The notes under the pieces: generated by a model
The model's input: the letters and a program-made list of their open reading frames with translations, nothing else
Database searches by the model: none
What the model was told of the DNA's origin: nothing
Assembly (NCBI GenBank): GCA_020861185.1
Contig: JAJBSV010000013.1
Span: 1 to 64,000 of the forward strand
Length of the DNA: 64,000 bases
Direction: 5' to 3'
From: Ruminococcus sp.
GTDB taxonomy: Bacteria; Bacillota; Clostridia; Oscillospirales; Ruminococcaceae
Position numbers and translations under genes: made by a program
Shown: positions 27,820 through 35,768 of the stretch, piece after piece
Layout: the number at the start of each line of letters is the position of its first letter
Numbering within the stretch: the first letter of the stretch is position 1

Positions 27820-28653
27820 TTACTTCGCGTTACGGCGCTTGACAATAAACTTGTCTGTGCGGTTCTTCTTCTTACGAGTCTTATAGCCCATAGTAGGCTT
27901 GCCCCAAGGTGTAACAGGTGAAGGACGTCCAACAGGAGACTTGCCTTCGCCACCGCCGTGAGGGTGGTCGTTCGGGTTCATAACGGAACCACGGACTGTG
28001 GGTCTTACGCCCATGTGGCGCTTTCTACCAGCCTTGCCGAGGTGAACGTTTTCGTGGTCGATGTTGCCGACCTGTCCGATAGTTGCCATGCAGTTTGCAG
28101 GAACATATCTCATTTCGCCGGAGGGAAGTCTGATGAGCACCTTCTCGTTTTCACGACCCATAAGCTGAGCCATGTTGCCGGCGGAACGGACAAGCTGTGC
28201 GCCCTTGCCGGGATAAAGCTCGATGTTGTGGATGAAGGTACCGACGGGGATGTTCATAAGAGGAAGAGCGTTGCCCGGCTTGATGTCGGCGTCTGCGCCA
28301 GCTCTTACGGTGTCACCGACGTTAAGTCCGTTCGGTGCGATGATGTATCTCTTCTCGCCGTCCTCATACTGAACGAGCGCGATGTGAGCGGAACGGTTCG
28401 GATCGTACTCAAGAGTAAGAACCTTGGCGTCCATGCCGGTCTTATCTCTCTTGAAGTCGATTACACGATACTTTTTTCTTTCGCCGCTGCCGTGATGACG
28501 GACGGTGATTCTGCCATAGCTGTTTCTGCCGGCGGTCTTCTTCTTGGGTTCGAGAAGACTTCTCTCCGGCTTAACCTTGGACAAGCCGCTGTAATCGGTA
28601 ACGGCCATACCTCTGCGACCGTTGGTTGTCGGCTTGTAGCTCTTTATAGCCAT
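27820..28653 (-). CDS. rplB: 50S ribosomal protein L2
   Basis: A 277-residue protein needed for subunit joining and peptidyl transfer. The conserved [16 protein letters not shown] region is present as [23 protein letters not shown] 28653 chosen: AAGGAG stands 11 bases upstream, whereas the in-frame GTG at 28665 overlaps it. Confidence 0.97.
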   Translation of the reverse strand: MAIKSYKPTTNGRRGMAVTDYSGLSKVKPERSLLEPKKKTAGRNSYGRITVRHHGSGERKKYRVIDFKRDKTGMDAKVLTLEYDPNRSAHIALVQYEDGEKRYIIAPNGLNVGDTVRAGADADIKPGNALPLMNIPVGTFIHNIELYPGKGAQLVRSAGNMAQLMGRENEKVLIRLPSGEMRYVPANCMATIGQVGNIDHENVHLGKAGRKRHMGVRPTVRGSVMNPNDHPHGGGEGKSPVGRPSPVTPWGKPTMGYKTRKKKNRTDKFIVKRRNAK

Positions 28654-28686
28654 GTAATTTTTCACTCCTTATTAGTGTTTTGCGGG

Positions 28687-28782
28687 CTGCATCGGCAGGG
28701 ATTGCCATGCAGTTCCCATACATACTGCGAAACGCGTCAGCGTTTTCGCGTTTTGCCGGAATGTGAGAACTTAATTGTTCTC
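28687..28782 (-). promoter_or_regulatory. Three hairpins in the rplW-rplB spacer
   Basis: In transcript order: GAGAAC / GTTCTC (28765-28782), AAACGCG / CGCGTTT (28730-28753) and CTGCATGGCA / TGCCGATGCAG (28687-28712, ten pairs with one bulge). No T-run follows and no gene is present. Confidence 0.6.
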
Positions 28783-28790
28783 AGGCGTTA

Positions 28791-29087
28791 TCAGATCATG
28801 CCGTCGAAGAAGGCGATGGTCTTTGAGCCCTCGGCAAGCGTAACGATTGCCTTTTTCCAGTCCGGGGTCTTGCCCTCGGATCTGCCCATTCTGCGGTAAC
28901 GTCCGCGAACGTTCATTGTGTGAACCTTGGCAACCTTGACACCGAAGATTTCCTCAACGGCGTCCTTGATTTCAATCTTGTTGGCGGTCTTTGCGACCTT
29001 GAAGGTGTACTTGCCCGCCTGAAGATCTTCCATAGAAGCTTCGGTGATAACCGGCTTCAGAATTATGTCCTGAGCAACCTTTTCCAT
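28791..29087 (-). CDS. rplW: 50S ribosomal protein L23
   Basis: A 98-residue tunnel-exit protein: DIILKPVITEASMEDLQAGK and VHTMNVRGRYRRMGRSEG. Its ATG overlaps the rplD stop (TGATG). Confidence 0.97.
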   Translation of the reverse strand: MEKVAQDIILKPVITEASMEDLQAGKYTFKVAKTANKIEIKDAVEEIFGVKVAKVHTMNVRGRYRRMGRSEGKTPDWKKAIVTLAEGSKTIAFFDGMI

Positions 29088-29710
29088 CAGCAGTAAACCT
29101 CCTCAATCTTAGTGACGGCATCCTGAGCTACTACAAACTTGTTGCAGTTGAGGATGTCGTAAACATTCAGAGCGTTTACGAGAGTCGTCTTTACTCCGGG
29201 AATGTTTCTTGCGCTCTTGATGACCTTCTCGTCGGATGCGGGCATTACGATAAGGGTCTTGCCCTCTGCTCCGAGTGCCGAAAGCATCGAAACGACGTTC
29301 TTGGTCTTGATTTCGTCGAAGTCAATCTTGTCAACGACTACTACCTCGTTCTCGGCAAGCTTGGAAGAGAGTGCAGACTTCATAGCGAGTCTTCTCATCT
29401 TCTTGTTGACCGTGAATCTGTAGCTGCGGGGCTTCGGTCCGAGAGCGATTCCGCCGTGTGTCCACTGGGGAGAACGGATTGAACCCTGTCTTGCATGACC
29501 TGTACCCTTCTGTCTCCAGGGCTTCTTACCGCCGCCGGATACCTCTGTTCTTGTGAGTGTGGACTGAGTGCCCAGTCTCTGATTTGCGAGATAATTGACA
29601 ACCATTGTGTGCATAACAGCGGTGTTGGGCTCGATGCCCCAGATGCTGTCGTTAAGCTCAGTGTCGGCAACTACATTGCCTTTAATATCGTATACGGAAA
29701 CCTTTGACAT
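29087..29710 (-). CDS. rplD: 50S ribosomal protein L4
   Basis: About 207 residues with the tunnel loop (EVSGGGKKPWRQKGTGHARQ) intact. In enterobacteria L4 represses the S10 operon through its leader; whether L4 acts on the structured leader found upstream here is unknown. ATG 29710 follows GGAGG. Confidence 0.97.
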   Translation of the reverse strand: MSKVSVYDIKGNVVADTELNDSIWGIEPNTAVMHTMVVNYLANQRLGTQSTLTRTEVSGGGKKPWRQKGTGHARQGSIRSPQWTHGGIALGPKPRSYRFTVNKKMRRLAMKSALSSKLAENEVVVVDKIDFDEIKTKNVVSMLSALGAEGKTLIVMPASDEKVIKSARNIPGVKTTLVNALNVYDILNCNKFVVAQDAVTKIEEVYC

Positions 29711-29727
29711 TGTACTTCCTCCTTCCA

Positions 29728-30363
29728 CTAAGCTTTCTTAACGCTGTTGCAGACGGTAACGATGCCGTTCTTCGGTCCGGGGATTGCTCCCTTTACAGCG
29801 ATAAGGTTGTTCTCGGCGTCAACCTTGATAACCTCGAGGTTCTGGATAGTAACTCTCTCGGCACCGAGGTGACCCGGCATTTTCTTTCCTTTGTAGATTC
29901 TCGAAGGACTTGAGCAAGCGTTCATGGAACCTGCCTCGCGGTGAACAGGACCTGTACCGTGGGTTTCCTTGAGTCTGTGGGTGTTCCAGCGCTTGATGGT
30001 GCCGGAAAATCCTTTACCCTTGCTTGTGCCGCAAACGTCAACAATCTCGCCCTCAGCGAAGATGTCAGCCTTTACGATGTCGCCTACGTTAACGGAAGAG
30101 ATATCCTCAAGTCTGAACTCCTTGAGGGTCTTCTTGAGGGCAACGTCAGCCTTCTTGAAATGACCTGTGAGAGGCTTCTTCAAACTCTTTGCGGTGGTGT
30201 CGCCGAACCCGAGCTGCACGGCTTCGTAGCCGTCGTTCTCGGCAGTCTTCTTCTGGACTACCACGCAAGGACCTGCCTCAATTACCGATACGGGAATAAC
30301 TCTTCCCTTATCGTCGAAGACCTGTGTCATACCGATCTTCTTTCCGATGATGCCTTTCTTCAT
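29728..30363 (-). CDS. rplC: 50S ribosomal protein L3
   Basis: A 211-residue assembly-initiator protein: [20 protein letters not shown] at the start and the extended loop [18 protein letters not shown]. Confidence 0.97.
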   Translation of the reverse strand: MKKGIIGKKIGMTQVFDDKGRVIPVSVIEAGPCVVVQKKTAENDGYEAVQLGFGDTTAKSLKKPLTGHFKKADVALKKTLKEFRLEDISSVNVGDIVKADIFAEGEIVDVCGTSKGKGFSGTIKRWNTHRLKETHGTGPVHREAGSMNACSSPSRIYKGKKMPGHLGAERVTIQNLEVIKVDAENNLIAVKGAIPGPKNGIVTVCNSVKKA

Positions 30364-30387
30364 TTTGTTTCCTCCTAATGGTTATTG

Positions 30388-30445
30388 GTCGGATTTTCCG
30401 ACTTGACCTGTCGCGGGATTTCGCTGAGAAATCAATGTGATTTCT
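30388..30445 (-). promoter_or_regulatory. Two hairpins in the rpsJ-rplC spacer
   Basis: AGAAATCA-CAT-TGATTTCT (30427-30445, 8-bp perfect stem) and GTCGGA-AAA-TCCGAC (30388-30402, 6-bp perfect stem). Both have 3-base loops and neither has a T-run. Confidence 0.6.
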
Positions 30446-30453
30446 TTGGGAGA

Positions 30454-30768
30454 TTACTTGATCTCCATTACGATATCCACACCGGCGGGAAGCTCAAGAT
30501 TCTGCAGAGCCGCAGTTGTGTCGTTGGTGGGGTGAAGCACGTCGATAAGTCTCTTGTGAGTTCTCATCTCGAACTGCTCACGGCTGTCCTTGTTGACGAA
30601 TACGGAGCGAAGGACGGTTACGATTTCTCTCTCAGTAGGGAGCGGAATCGGACCCGAAACCTGTGCGCCCGAACGCTTTGCTGCCTCGACTATCTTTGCC
30701 GCTGCCGCATCGACGTTTGTGTGCTCGTAGCCCTTGATCTTGATTCTGATTTTCTCATTGACTGCCAT
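30454..30768 (-). CDS. rpsJ: 30S ribosomal protein S10
   Basis: A 104-residue protein, first gene of the operon; it also serves as NusE in antitermination complexes. [20 protein letters not shown] and [20 protein letters not shown] are family signatures. ATG 30768 follows AAGGAGG by 7 bases; the frame upstream has no ribosome binding site. Confidence 0.97.
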   Translation of the reverse strand: MAVNEKIRIKIKGYEHTNVDAAAAKIVEAAKRSGAQVSGPIPLPTEREIVTVLRSVFVNKDSREQFEMRTHKRLIDVLHPTNDTTAALQNLELPAGVDIVMEIK

Positions 30769-30867
30769 TAAAAACGCCTCCTTAAAGCTTACGATTATTG
30801 GGGGCTGGGATTTTCCCATCTGTTTTTTAACACGAATCCGTGTGTTTCCTGCATCCCCATGAAAAAA

Positions 30868-30889
30868 GCCGAAAAATCTTCTTTTCGGC
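30868..30889 (-). terminator. Leader terminator upstream of rpsJ
   Basis: A perfect 8-bp stem GCCGAAAA / TTTTCGGC with a 6-base loop and six T directly after it on the minus strand. If always active it would silence the ribosomal operon, so it must be conditional or leaky. Confidence 0.85.
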
Positions 30890-31094
30890 GGGACACATAA
30901 ATCGCATCGGATGCTTTGGTTTTCTAAGGCTCAAAGGCGCAGAATCGCCCTTAACCGCTCGCTTGGCGAGCACTTTGTACCACAGTACCGTGTTGCTATT
31001 ACAGTCGCCCGGTTTAAAATCGGACATACTCGGCTGAAATTACCCGGCATACCGCCGGCAACCTCCAGCTTCAACGCATATCTTTTGCAGTCAC
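30868..31094 (-). promoter_or_regulatory. Structured 5' leader of the S10 operon ending in an intrinsic terminator (probable attenuator)
   Basis: Between the promoter and rpsJ the transcript can form CCGGC-ggtat-GCCGG (31044-31058), GTAC-tgtg-GTAC (30977-30988), GCTCGC-caa-GCGAGC (30957-30971), an 11-pair helix GGTTAAGGGCG / CGCCTTTGAGCC with one bulge (30928-30956), and GCAT-ccg-ATGC (30904-30914). It then meets GCCGAAAA-gaagat-TTTTCGGC followed by six T (30868-30889), a complete intrinsic terminator about 100 bases before rpsJ. The layout indicates premature termination control, by a ribosomal protein or another signal. I do not recognise the structure as a known class. Confidence 0.7.
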
Positions 31095-31103
31095 GCAGTG
31101 ATT

Positions 31104-31132
31104 ATAATAACACTTTTAAAGCCAGAGGTCAA
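31104..31132 (-). promoter_or_regulatory. Promoter of the S10-spc-alpha operon
   Basis: TTGACC (31127-31132) and TATTAT (31104-31109) with a 17-base spacer; an overlapping TATAAT (31101-31106) offers a second -10. It lies about 340 bases before rpsJ. No other comparably strong promoter was seen before rplQ. Confidence 0.75.
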
Positions 31133-31193
31133 GCATTTTTGCGGATTTGTGTGGATTTTTTGATGTAGAAAATTTGGATGGTTTTAGGGCAAC

Positions 31194-31216
31194 AATTTGT
31201 ACATGATGCACAAATT
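31194..31216 (-). other. Hairpin at the end of the lipoprotein gene
   Basis: AATTTGT / ACAAATT with a 9-base loop covers the stop codon of the lipoprotein gene at 31215. It is followed by GTTGCCC, not a T-run. It may stabilise or help end the transcript before the S10 promoter. Confidence 0.4.
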
Positions 31217-31940
31217 ACACTTCTTCCCCGACCTCTTCCTCAACCTTTGTGATATCAATAAAGTTCGGGACGGTTCCGACTTCGTTCTGCTCGGTTATAT
31301 AAATAGAGTAGGAATACTCGGTGATACTGCCGTCGTCGTTTGTGACTTCTGTCACTTCCCTTAAGAAGAGGAAATTGCCTTCGCCATCGAAGTAATAGAG
31401 CACCTTGAAGCCGGTCATGCCGTCGGCGGTGTCGACGCCCGAGAGCTTCGAGATGTCGTAATAGTGGCAGATCTCGATTGCGAGCTCGTTCGTGGCGATA
31501 TAGGAGGTGTCGGTGTTGACCGCCTTCTTGTAGAAGACGATGAGACCCTCGTCCGCCAAGGGATAGGGAACGTCTTCTGTATAGGACGTGAAGCTTGCGT
31601 CGCCGGTGTCAAGATAGGTGACATTGCCGTTCTCCTCGGTATACTGCTCATAGCCGTTGTTGTACTGGGCGATAACCGTGTCGCCCGAAACGGCATAGTA
31701 GGAATAGGTCATGAGTCCCACTTCGTCGTACTTATAGATGAATATCTGCTCCGATTCACCGGTGTTGTCGTTGACGACGTCGACCCGAGCGGAATCGAGC
31801 TCAACATAAGCCGCCCTTGCCGCAAGGATATAGTCCTCGCCCGCAACCGGTTCGCTCTCCCCGCAAGCGGTCAGGCTCATAAGTATAACCGCCGCCGTAA
31901 TCACAGCCATAAGCCTTTTGCCAAACGATTTAAACTTCAT
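31215..31940 (-). CDS. Lipoprotein of unknown function
   Basis: A 241-residue protein with a lipobox (SLTACG, Cys 26) and an acidic, Tyr-rich beta-type body, resembling LolA-like or signalling lipoproteins of Clostridia only in general layout. I do not recognise a family. GGGAGG precedes the ATG. It lies between the sporulation/division cluster and the ribosomal operon and has no obvious partner. Confidence 0.65.
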   Translation of the reverse strand: MKFKSFGKRLMAVITAAVILMSLTACGESEPVAGEDYILAARAAYVELDSARVDVVNDNTGESEQIFIYKYDEVGLMTYSYYAVSGDTVIAQYNNGYEQYTEENGNVTYLDTGDASFTSYTEDVPYPLADEGLIVFYKKAVNTDTSYIATNELAIEICHYYDISKLSGVDTADGMTGFKVLYYFDGEGNFLFLREVTEVTNDDGSITEYSYSIYITEQNEVGTVPNFIDITKVEEEVGEEV

Positions 31941-31961
31941 TACGTTCCTCCCACAAAAGAG

Positions 31962-31985
31962 AACCGTGCGCGAAACGGCACGGTT
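31962..31985 (-). terminator. Weak terminator after the S1-domain gene
   Basis: AACCGTGC / GCACGGTT, an 8-bp perfect stem with an 8-base loop, followed by CTCTTTTG on the minus strand. It lies just upstream of the lipoprotein ribosome binding site. Confidence 0.55.
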
Positions 31986-32002
31986 TCGTCCTGCTATATG
32001 AA

Positions 32003-32635
32003 TTACCTTCTCCTCGACCCGCGCTTTTTGACGTCCATCGAGCGTTTGAGGTCGGACATGCGATCCTCACTTGAAGACTTGAACTTCGAAAGCATATCCT
32101 CGAATCCGGCGTCGGTCGTGGTGCCGCTCGGCTTATAGGCATACTCGGCGTTTACGAGTGCCTCGGGGTTCGGCTCCTCCTTCTTCACAGGCTTCTTCTG
32201 CGAATAGTGCCTTACCGGCTGGGAATCCTTGTCCTTGTCATACATGCCCTTGTCGCGGTTCGGATTCTGATTGTAGCCGCCGCGATTGTCTCTGCCTCCG
32301 GGCTGTCCTCCCTGCTGTCCGCCGGGATGCCCGTTCGGATGCCCCGCGGGGCGACCGTTCGGCTGTCCGTTTCTCGGGTGATGGGGCGCAGGCTCCCTCG
32401 GTGGAAGTGCCCTCTTGATGGACAATGCGACCTTGCCGTCCTCTGCGATGGAAATGACCTTGACCTTGACAATCTGCCCGGCCTTAAGAAAGTCGTTGAT
32501 GTCGCCGACGTATGTAGGAGAAACCTCGGAAATGTGAACCATTCCGTTTCTGCCTCCGCCGATGTCGATAAATGCGCCGAATTTCTGAATACCGGTGACT
32601 CTGCCCTCGATAATGCTTCCTTCTTCAAGCTGCAT
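32003..32635 (-). CDS. S1-domain RNA-binding protein (YabR/YugI type)
   Basis: A 210-residue protein. Residues 1-75 are a single S1 domain (EGSIIEGRVTGIQKFGAFIDI ... VKVKVISIAEDGKVALSIK, shown in parts), then a Gly/Pro/Asn/His-rich disordered stretch (about 80-135) and a basic C-terminus ending KKRGSRRR. In Bacillus a gene of this type (yabR) follows divIC, exactly as here. Ribosome or mRNA binding is likely; the specific target is unknown. Confidence 0.85.
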   Translation of the reverse strand: MQLEEGSIIEGRVTGIQKFGAFIDIGGGRNGMVHISEVSPTYVGDINDFLKAGQIVKVKVISIAEDGKVALSIKRALPPREPAPHHPRNGQPNGRPAGHPNGHPGGQQGGQPGGRDNRGGYNQNPNRDKGMYDKDKDSQPVRHYSQKKPVKKEEPNPEALVNAEYAYKPSGTTTDAGFEDMLSKFKSSSEDRMSDLKRSMDVKKRGSRRR

Positions 32636-32729
32636 AAATTTACTTTTTCCTCTTTCGTGACTTATTTGCTACGGTTGGATTGCCCAAACATAGCGATATA
32701 ACCCTCCACATTTTTCGCCCTGTTAAGCG

Positions 32730-33068
32730 TCACTCCGCCGACTTGGCATAATAACGCGTTTCTCGCGGATAAGCATATCCACGCTCGATAGCGGCTGAGA
32801 GCATATACTCATACTCATCATCGTCGCTCAGAAGTCGGGTGTATTCGTCGTTTTCCTGTTGTGCCTCGACAATTTCGGCTTCAAGCTTTTCGATGGTAGC
32901 CTTCTGCTCCGCAATCTCCGCCTGCGTGTTTATGATTACCGACGCCGCATAGACGAGAAGGGTTGAGAAAAATACGAGCTTGATAAAGTGACCCGCTCTG
33001 TGGGGCTGTTTCTGCTTAGGTTTTGTCTGTTGTCTGTTGCTTCTGACAGTCTGAGCTGTTGCCGGCAT
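32730..33068 (-). CDS. divIC: DivIC/FtsB-type septum formation protein
   Basis: A 112-residue bitopic protein: basic N-terminal tail rich in Gln/Lys, one membrane helix (about residues 28-48), a coiled coil (AEIAEQKATIEKLEAEIVEA) and a short extracytoplasmic end. DivIC works with FtsL and DivIB in the divisome. The order yabP-yabQ-divIC-S1 protein matches the Bacillus locus, which supports the assignment. Confidence 0.85.
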   Translation of the reverse strand: MPATAQTVRSNRQQTKPKQKQPHRAGHFIKLVFFSTLLVYAASVIINTQAEIAEQKATIEKLEAEIVEAQQENDEYTRLLSDDDEYEYMLSAAIERGYAYPRETRYYAKSAE

Positions 33069-33140
33069 TCCTCACCCTCCAATCTGAGATAGTTATGCAA
33101 GTTATATTATACAACATTCGTGGCGTAACTTTCAAGTCAT

Positions 33141-33557
33141 TTAAGAGGATTTTTTTATTTTTCCGAAAAATTTTTTTGCCGGAAGGGCGTTTTTCAGCTT
33201 TCCCAAGACATAATTTGCACATTTTCTGAGAATATTTGTAAGTAATCTGAACGCTCCCGAGATAATCCTTCCCAAGGTGAGAAGATAAACCGCGAACCCT
33301 GCCATCATCCCGACAAGCACATACAGCCGAAGCTCCCCTTCAAGAAGCTCCACTGAGAAGCAGAACCAGACAAAGCCGGAGAATATCACAAACAGGAAAT
33401 CTTCGGCAAAAACTGCCCAGAACTTATGAGGGATAGTTATCCGAAGCACTCGCAGAATGTCGTAAACCGCTCCCAGAACTGCACCGACAATAATTGCTAG
33501 CCCGAAAAGCTTCAACTCATTCGTTACTCCCGTGAAAGAGCCTGGATTAAAAACCAT
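33141..33557 (-). CDS. yabQ: Spore cortex biosynthesis protein YabQ
   Basis: A 138-residue membrane protein with three to four hydrophobic segments and the family core GAVLGAVYDILRVLRITIPH. In Bacillus YabQ is made in the mother cell and is needed for cortex formation. ATG 33557 follows AAAGGAGG by 7 bases; the in-frame extension upstream to 33668 is translated repeat sequence and is rejected. Confidence 0.87.
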   Translation of the reverse strand: MVFNPGSFTGVTNELKLFGLAIIVGAVLGAVYDILRVLRITIPHKFWAVFAEDFLFVIFSGFVWFCFSVELLEGELRLYVLVGMMAGFAVYLLTLGRIISGAFRLLTNILRKCANYVLGKLKNALPAKKFFGKIKKSS

Positions 33558-33597
33558 ACAAATGCCTCCTTTGCCATTGCGCCTCCCTGCGGTCGGC

Positions 33598-33743
33598 AAC
33601 CCCTCCACCACCGCCTTCGGCGGCGGTCCCCCTCCCCTTTCAGGTGAGGCTTTTTGCTGTTCTCTCAAAAGCTTTGATAGAAGCAGTTAAAGGCTCCCCT
33701 GAAAGGGGAGCTGGCAGCCACGAAGTGGCTGACTGAGGGGTTT
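33598..33743. repeat. Inverted pair of a ~52-bp palindromic repeat between yabP and yabQ
   Basis: The unit at 33692-33743 (GGCTCCCCTGAAAGGGGAGC... GTGGCTGACTGAGGGG) and the reverse complement of 33598-33650 (GCCTCACCTGAAAGGGGAGG ... GGTGGAGGGGTT) are diverged copies in inverted orientation around a 41-base centre. Each unit has its own short palindrome (CGCCGAAGGCG; CCACGAAGTGG). It looks like a non-coding, MITE-like dispersed repeat inserted in a sporulation operon. Confidence 0.75.
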
Positions 33744-33746
33744 CCA

Positions 33747-34028
33747 CTACCTCGTGAGCTTCTTCCACAGCGTCGGCTTCTTCGTTCTGTCCCTGTCGCC
33801 ATAGATAAGCGACTTCACCTCGCCCGACATTTCCAAGTCCCCCGTTTCGAGGCTTATCTCATCCACATGAAGGTTCTTGCCCCTGATGACGAGCTCGCCC
33901 TGCGAGGTGTAGAGCGAGACCTCAACGTCATTGAAGCTCTCGACATCCGTAACCCCGGAAAGCGACAGCTTCCCACGGTCCTCAAGAATCAGATTGTGCT
34001 TTTTTACGGTCGTGTCAACTGTGTTCAT
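33747..34028 (-). CDS. yabP: Sporulation protein YabP
   Basis: A 93-residue protein with the YabP/YqfC fold: HNLILEDRGKLSLSGVTDVE, then beta-strand repeats, ending in a basic KKPTLWKKLTR. The family acts in the mother cell during spore coat/cortex formation. ATG 34028 follows GGAGGG by 4 bases; a TTG at 34040 lies in the ribosome binding site. Confidence 0.88.
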   Translation of the reverse strand: MNTVDTTVKKHNLILEDRGKLSLSGVTDVESFNDVEVSLYTSQGELVIRGKNLHVDEISLETGDLEMSGEVKSLIYGDRDRTKKPTLWKKLTR

Positions 34029-34066
34029 ATTACCCTCCAAAAATTATTTGTTGGTAACATGATATG

Positions 34067-34095
34067 CAAAAGCCCGCCTCGAAATGAGACGGACT
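34067..34095 (-). terminator. Terminator of the solute-binding protein gene
   Basis: AGTCCGTCTC / GAGGCGGGCT, ten pairs including two G-T, with a 5-base loop and TTTT on the minus strand. It separates the binding-protein gene from yabP. Confidence 0.75.
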
Positions 34096-34134
34096 TCCGC
34101 AAAGGTTGTTTTTATGAGGAAAAGACTTCTTAGT

Positions 34135-35568
34135 TTATTCGACTTCGATTTCTCCGCTGAACATTGCGTTCAACTCATCAACATAATATGCGATTCTCTC
34201 GGAATAGGACTCCTTGAGCTGTGCCCATGTTGAAGGATTGTTGCCGAGGGTTCCGCCGATTAGGTTGTTGACAGCATCGGTAAGAGCCGACTGGCATCCG
34301 GAGGTGAAGTTTACGATCTGGTAGTTGTTGACGAGCTCGTAGGTCTCATCGAGCATGTCGAGCATTTCGTCGGTCCAGAGATAGGTTTCCTTGAGCTGCT
34401 TGGTGTCGATGTCGATAACGGTCGGGTCAAGAACCTTGAATCTCTCGCAAGCGGAGAGAAGTACAACTGCTTCAGGATTTGCAGCACCCTGAATGATGTG
34501 ATATCCTACAGGCTGAGCCGCGAGGTAATAGTTGCCGTCGCCGTCGTCGTCACGAGGCATCGGGCAGAACATGACTTCGCCCTCGGTGATATCGCCCCAG
34601 ACAGTGCTGATGTTCTCAACGGTATCGGTGAAGCCCCACTTCTCTACAGGATAGAAGAGTGTCAAGCCTTCCTTGACGCCTGCACCAACGGTGTTGGAGT
34701 TACGGCACTGATAGGAATTATTCCATCTCGGATATACGCAGTCGTTCTTGTCGAGGTCATAGATAAGAGCCTCAACCTCTTCGAGAAGAGGATTGTCGAT
34801 ATCGGAAACGAATTCGCCGTTCTCAAGAGCGATAACGGTTACGCCTGTCGAGTCGATAAGTGCCTGCTCCCAGTACCAACCGTCAAGAGCATATCTGTCC
34901 TCGTCGGGGTCGCTGAAGTCAACGCACATCTCATAGAATACGTCCCAGGTCCACTCGTCGTTGTAGTAGAGCTCGGCGGGATCGTCATAGCCCCACTCTT
35001 CAATGACTCTGCGGTTATAAGCGATAACGGTGGTAGCCTTGATATCGGTGACAATAGCATAATTCTGTCCGCCAATTGAGAAGTAGTTAGCCGCAAAATC
35101 TGCAGTGCCTGCCCAGAGAGCGTCGGTATAGTCGATATAGTCATCAACCGGTACGAAGATGCCCTTTAAGCAGTAATAAGGGAATGTGGTTACCGAGCAG
35201 GTGGTGAAGTCGGGCGACTGACTCGAAAGAACGAGGTTTGCGAGGTCGTCGAAACGATTTTCGTATGTACACTCAATCCAATCTACTTCTCCGCCGTACT
35301 TGTTGACGAAGGTCCAATAACCGGTATTGATGACTTCGTCCTCGGAATAGTTGTGGAAGTCGTCAGTCCACTTGTGGAACTTGATAGTTGTGTTGGCTCC
35401 TGCCGCTGTCTCAGCATCAGGGAGCATGATGCCCGCCGCCGCGAGAATTGCGGTGGAATCCTCGGTCGAAAGTGTGAGCTGGACGATTTCGCGCTTGGAG
35501 CTTCCGCATCCAACCATAGCGACAATCATCAGCGCAGCCATAGCGACCGCAATCAGTCTTTTTGCCAT
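34135..35568 (-). CDS. Solute-binding lipoprotein of a carbohydrate ABC transporter (orphan)
   Basis: A 477-residue lipoprotein (lipobox MVGCG, Cys 21) of the family 1 extracellular solute-binding type. Family features include YAIVTDIKATTVIAYNRRV (hinge region) and a Trp/Tyr-rich cleft (EWTWDVFYEMC, LDGWYWEQAL). No permease or ATPase gene is adjacent; it has its own promoter with a palindromic operator and its own terminator. It may deliver sugars to one of the permease pairs at 54.5-63.6 kb, which is inference. Confidence 0.82.
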   Translation of the reverse strand: MAKRLIAVAMAALMIVAMVGCGSSKREIVQLTLSTEDSTAILAAAGIMLPDAETAAGANTTIKFHKWTDDFHNYSEDEVINTGYWTFVNKYGGEVDWIECTYENRFDDLANLVLSSQSPDFTTCSVTTFPYYCLKGIFVPVDDYIDYTDALWAGTADFAANYFSIGGQNYAIVTDIKATTVIAYNRRVIEEWGYDDPAELYYNDEWTWDVFYEMCVDFSDPDEDRYALDGWYWEQALIDSTGVTVIALENGEFVSDIDNPLLEEVEALIYDLDKNDCVYPRWNNSYQCRNSNTVGAGVKEGLTLFYPVEKWGFTDTVENISTVWGDITEGEVMFCPMPRDDDGDGNYYLAAQPVGYHIIQGAANPEAVVLLSACERFKVLDPTVIDIDTKQLKETYLWTDEMLDMLDETYELVNNYQIVNFTSGCQSALTDAVNNLIGGTLGNNPSTWAQLKESYSERIAYYVDELNAMFSGEIEVE

Positions 35569-35637
35569 AGTAAATGTTTCCTTTCAATAGTGGTGTGGGT
35601 TTGCCACAGGTTGTTACCCGTAATTTGATACCTCTAC

Positions 35638-35671
35638 ATTATAGCACATATCGCCGAAAAATGATATGTGC
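35638..35671 (-). promoter_or_regulatory. Promoter and palindromic operator of the solute-binding protein gene
   Basis: An extended -10 (TGC before TATAAT, 35638-35643 on the minus strand) directly abuts a perfect 9-bp inverted repeat GCACATATC / GATATGTGC (35644-35671, 10-base centre) that occupies the -35 zone. No good -35 is present, as expected for an activator- or repressor-controlled promoter. Confidence 0.65.
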
Positions 35672-35768
35672 AATTCGCCGAAATTCCGCTGTTGAAACTG
35701 TGCATCCTGCACAAAGAAACGGATTTTCTCGGACGTTTCTTAAAACTGGCAGGTCAGATTATTGACCG

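Noticed and set aside
27958..28899. 313-codon plus-strand frame opposite rplB and rplW
   Set aside because: Shadow frame that spans two genes and a hairpin-rich spacer.
33558..33668. Extended YabQ N-terminus (37 extra residues)
   Set aside because: The extension is translated from the palindromic repeat, and the ribosome binding site is placed for ATG 33557.
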